Shown here: piece after piece, positions 60,382 to 64,000 of the stretch
How the letters are laid out: every line of letters starts with the position of its first letter
Position numbering within the stretch: the stretch's first letter is position 1
Source of the DNA: Sphagnum compactum
Lineage: Eukaryota > Bryophyta > Sphagnopsida > Sphagnales
Direction: 5' to 3'
Length of the DNA: 64,000 bases
NCBI GenBank assembly: GCA_965153455.1
Contig: OZ234497.1
Location: 3,100,001-3,164,000, forward strand
Notes under the pieces: generated by a model
What the model saw: the letters and a program-made list of their open reading frames with translations, nothing else
Told to the model about the DNA's origin: nothing
Database searches by the model: none
Made by a program: the position numbers and the translations under genes

Positions 60382-61204
60382 TGCAACCTTGAATTGAAAT
60401 TTCGTCTCAAATTGTGCAATGCAAGACTCAAAAGAATAGTAACAAAAGTTTTTCTATTATTGCCAAGTGTTGAAAGAAAAAATGTTAAGGATAAATCATC
60501 TTTCAATGTGGAGGACAATCATTCCCAATGTGACCAACTACTTTCCAATATCCATGGGGAATTGATGAAAGGACAACAAACAATCAAAACAAGAAGAAAA
60601 CAAACATTACAACAAAACTGAAACAAAATATTTAGATTCATGTTATTAAAAAAAATCAAGAAGATGAAAAATTTTTAAATGCATAAATTTACAACCATAC
60701 ATGAATCACGTGATGAACATAATCATATTTATGAAGAATAAACTTTTGCACCAGAAACTCACAATTGTGTGAAAAGAAAAACTATGGTGTAAAGAAAATA
60801 TTACTGTTAGAAAATGAAAATTATGTGAAGAAACAAAGGTGTGCATGCATGAAGAATTAACAAGCATATGTGAAGAAATGATGGATGCATGAATAATAAA
60901 AGAAAATCATAGAGGAAAAAAAATGAGAATTTTTCAATAAAAACAAATGTTGATTGTGGCATTTAAGTAGATTTTACATTGACCATGAATTCAGCCTTTT
61001 GCCTTTTTACGGTAATATTCTATAGATGTTTTGAGATGTGGGTATTTAGAGATATGCTTTCCAGAGAAGACTTGGTTGCACTAGCTTATACATAATATGT
61101 GATAATGCAGATTTGGTTCAAAAACATTTTGAGCAACGAGTTTGTTTTTGCATATAATGAAGTTTCCATTTTGGAAAGAAAAACTAATTGTAGCTCCAAA
61201 TCCT
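60382..61204. other. AT-rich intergenic region
   Basis: A-rich DNA between the transposase remnant and segmental-duplication copy B. No terminal inverted repeat of the transposon was located here by eye, and no gene is seen. Confidence 0.4.
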
Positions 61205-61796
61205 GGGCGCTGCAAAACACCAGCTCCAGAACTTCCTCCTTCCTGGTCACCTCACTTTTAATCGGCAACAACAAAAATTTGAAAATGGGATGATCAAAAG
61301 GAGCAGCAGAAAACTGTCATGTAATGTGTCAATGCATTTAGGAAGATGACAATTCCCACATGCTCTTTTTTACAAGTTAGAATTAGCTCTGAATGAAATA
61401 ATAGAATGAGTTTTCTTCTTTTTTCAACTATCCCAAGAAACGTCTCAAATAATACTAGTAATGATAATAATAGTAATAATGTTGGAGTGTTCGTTTTGTT
61501 AATAGAAGACTATTGACACAGATTCTTCCTTAAACATCACTAATTATGTTGATAACATTATTTGGTGGGGATAAAACGTTTGTAAAACTACTAAGCAAAA
61601 TCGTGTGTGAAGAAGTATGGATTTAGGTGGGTATTGTTGGCGATATATAGAGATCTTGAATTTTCCTTTTTTACTTTGGTCAAATTGTTGTATTTATTTG
61701 TGACCCATCAATTGTAGTGAGCGATATTTACACAAAACCATGTGCGAAGTATGAGTTTAGGTTGGCGCTGGGTTGGTTCTATGTAGGATTGTGTTG

Positions 61797-61941
61797 GCCT
61801 TGCCTGGATATTGTGTTTAGATTCATTATAGAGTATAGTAGCAGCTTAAGGGATTTTAGCCTCTAGGTAATAGGTCTATTTTGATATGAGGATTTTTGAA
61901 AGATGATATTTTGGCTTGTGTTGAAACTTGAGATTAGTTAT
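61797..61941 (+). repeat. Dispersed repeat, copy 2 of 2
   Basis: Matches 54172-54342 (see there). It begins tgttggccttgcctgg and ends agattagttat. Confidence 0.85.
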
Positions 61942-61959
61942 TTTAGATCCTACGAGGAT

Positions 61960-62060
61960 CCTCAAACTTTTCATACTTTGTTCATAGCCAAATTTGGCTA
62001 GATATTATGGTTGATGGCAACTTGTGCTACAACAAAAAATTGAAAAGAAAAACCCTGTTC
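61960..62060 (+). repeat. Dispersed palindrome-bearing repeat, copy 4
   Basis: The core TAGCCAAATTTGGCTA at 61985-62000 is a perfect 16-bp palindrome. The right flank (tgctacaacaaaaaa, then accctgttcc) resembles copy 3 in the same orientation on the plus strand. Confidence 0.7.
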
Positions 62061-62965
62061 CAGACAACATCAAAAAAGAATTGAATATATGTGTCATGAT
62101 ATTTAAGTTGTAAATGTTACCTCTACTAAACACTTACTGCACACTTTGTTTTCCTCTTCCTTAAGGTTAGGTCTTGAATTAGTTTTTTCAATTTACATTT
62201 TGCAAAAGCAGCAATTTTTTGCTGAAAAACATTTTTTCCAAGTTTTTCTCAAAAACATGTTTGCAAAATGATGAAATCTCACCACAAACAAAATCACTGC
62301 CTTGCAAGGCACCAAATTCCTTATGCCGCTTAGTATGGTACTTAATGAAAAACCACTACAAATCACAAGACACTAAACCTTTCATCAAGCCATCAGCAAA
62401 GCTTCATAAGCATCACAAAAATTTGTGTTTAGTTGTGTTTTGGAAATATTCGAGCCCACATATGAACATTTGTACCAAGAAATCAAAGACTAGGTAGAAT
62501 TCTCAAAACTCAAAACTTGGGCAACAAAATTGGTTACTGAACTAAGTTTGGGGCAGTCAAGCTATCCTTCTCTCGTATTGGCAATTTACTCATGACCCCA
62601 AGTATATGACAATGGGGTGGGAAGGGGAGGGTCTTTGTATGTACATTTTTATTTGTAGGTTATTGTAAGTATGGAGCAGGTAGTCCAACGTTGGCGATGA
62701 TCATCCAGCACTTTTTGAAAGGAAGTCAGCTTTCAGGGCAGCTTTGTTGCAAAACAAGAGACTCCTACACATGAATTTGAGTAACTTACATGGAGGTTGC
62801 AAAATCATTGTTTTGATTGTCTCTGTAGGAGCTTGTGGGAAACCTTGGATTTGAAAGCCCATTTAAGTCCATGGAAAACATACACCCTAGCAGACTACAA
62901 AAATAAGGGAATTGCAATCAAGCTCAATTTTTTAGTTTCCAATTACTGAATTTTGGAAGGAGTAA

Positions 62966-64000
62966 TTTCAGTCCTACCAAGAATGTGCAAGTACATGAAG
63001 ATCCAAATGGTGAGTGAGCATGTACTCATTTTTAGGTGTTCTCATACAGTAGAGCGAAGCAATCGTATCTCTAAATGACTGGTACCACACAAATGATACT
63101 CTTCTGTTGGTTGTCTTCACAAGTTGATTTGTGGTGATCCTCCTCAGAAGTACGGGTGGTGCTAATCAACATCATTAATCATCTGGTATTATGTCCTCAT
63201 CTGTAAAGGAGTCTCCAGTTGATCAGGCAAGTTCCCATTAGGCTTAGGTGGTTGTCGGGTAATGTTATGGCAATGTGGCACTTGCTTGCTGATCAAAGGC
63301 AGAATGTGAGACTCATCCACATGATCAATCTTATTAGGATGGTCAACATGTGGGGTAGTAGCAGAGGCATATGCAATCAGCTACCATGGAATTGTCGTTT
63401 CCTCCATTTTGGTCTCCCTTGACATACAAGCCTCGATATGGGGCCAATGCTTCAACACTTCTCAAACTCACAGGACAGTCTTTTACCAAGAGATATTCGA
63501 CAGTAGACAGCCTTGTGCTAATGAGATCATTCGTGTTCACACAACATAATCATACCACCAAATTCATAGCATCCATTTGAGAGAACTGTTTTATCACCCA
63601 TTGGTAGGTCACCTGTGTAAAGACTTGAAACACATGAAACATCACATTTCAACAAGTGTGCACCCAATTTTCATCAATGGAACAAGAGTCAGCTTAGTAT
63701 TCTTTCCAAAAAATCCAGAAAATTCTGACACCACATAAATGAGACTTGAAAGACTATTGAGTTGCTTCTTCTACAGAAATTGTAGGTGTTCAACCAAATT
63801 TGGTCCTGGTAATGCAGCTGGTAGGTTGTGTATGAACCAAATGTAGACTCATAATTCAGCAATCTTGTGTACGAGTGCTACTTGAAACAAATTCAACAAA
63901 TGCACATCCTACAACATCAGATTGTTTAGGTTCCTCACCATCCTGACTGCTCAACAGCTTGCTCTACAGTTGTCCCTGCTTCAGCATAAGCTTGCTCAAG
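62966..64000. other. Right-edge region, no supported gene
   Basis: Base composition is more even than to the left. A minus-strand frame of 65 codons at 63540-63343 and neighbouring broken stretches could be a gene remnant or small exons of a gene continuing past the window, but I recognise no family and cannot connect them. Confidence 0.3.

Larger units (their letters stand above)
61205..62965 (+). repeat. Segmental duplication, copy B
   Basis: Counterpart of 51440-53025 about 9.8 kb to the right in the same orientation. It is interrupted at 61797-61941 by the dispersed repeat and at about 61960-62060 by a copy of the palindrome family; similarity to copy A is weak until it resumes near 62335. 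The receptor kinase coding region expected to the left of copy B is absent: sequence left of about 61205 is unrelated A/T-rich DNA. Confidence 0.83.

Noticed and set aside
1-64000. CRISPR arrays, bacterial operons and tRNA genes
   Set aside because: Spaced identical repeats of CRISPR type, Shine-Dalgarno-led gene strings and tRNA T-loop motifs in a cloverleaf context were looked for and not seen; the window is a plant nuclear sequence.

Overview
The window is nuclear DNA of a land plant. Genes are spliced with GT-AG introns, intergenic DNA is AT-rich and full of decayed transposons, and the recognisable genes are plant ones: a THESEUS1-type CrRLK1L receptor kinase, an ATL RING-H2 ubiquitin ligase, APC4, and nuclear genes for organellar ribosomal proteins. 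The low gene density, the HdeD-like membrane protein (to my recollection not typical of angiosperms) and telo-box motifs near several genes would fit a seed-free plant such as a fern or moss. That placement is inference; the sequence alone does not fix the species.

Layout, left to right. 0.7-2.4 kb: a three-exon minus-strand gene for an HdeD/DUF308-like six-helix membrane protein. 6.2-15.1 kb: a complete but dead Ty3/gypsy LTR retrotransposon with diverged LTRs, gag, protease, RT, RNase H and integrase, all broken by frameshifts and active-site substitutions. An unfamiliar internally duplicated coding region lies before its gag. 15-21 kb: AT-rich DNA with small tandem repeats. 21.0-22.5 kb: an intronless ATL-type E3 ligase (minus), with a minisatellite and microsatellites upstream. 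24-35 kb: repeats, including two PIF/Harbinger-type MITEs with intact 3-bp target duplications, a dispersed family built around the 16-bp palindrome TAGCCAAATTTGGCTA, and a U6 snRNA-like sequence. 38.6-44.4 kb: APC4, rebuilt here as 18 exons and 796 codons with every splice phase consistent. 45.6-47.9 kb: a head-to-head pair encoding organellar uS17 (minus) and uL18 (plus), about 0.7 kb apart, with telo-boxes and a CT tract between them. 48.5-51.2 kb: an intronless THESEUS1-like receptor kinase (minus). 51.4-64 kb: gene-poor DNA with a diverged duplicate of the receptor gene's upstream region about 9.8 kb away, and a PIF/Harbinger (HARBI1/ALP1-like) transposase pseudogene.

The genes do not form one pathway. 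The closest functional link is the uS17/uL18 pair, whose products would serve an organellar ribosome and may share a bidirectional promoter. APC4 and the ATL protein are both ubiquitin-ligase components, of unrelated complexes. No new defence or biosynthetic system was found. The least explained items are the duplicated domain before the retrotransposon gag, the HdeD-like gene in a plant nuclear genome, and the duplicated receptor-kinase upstream region.
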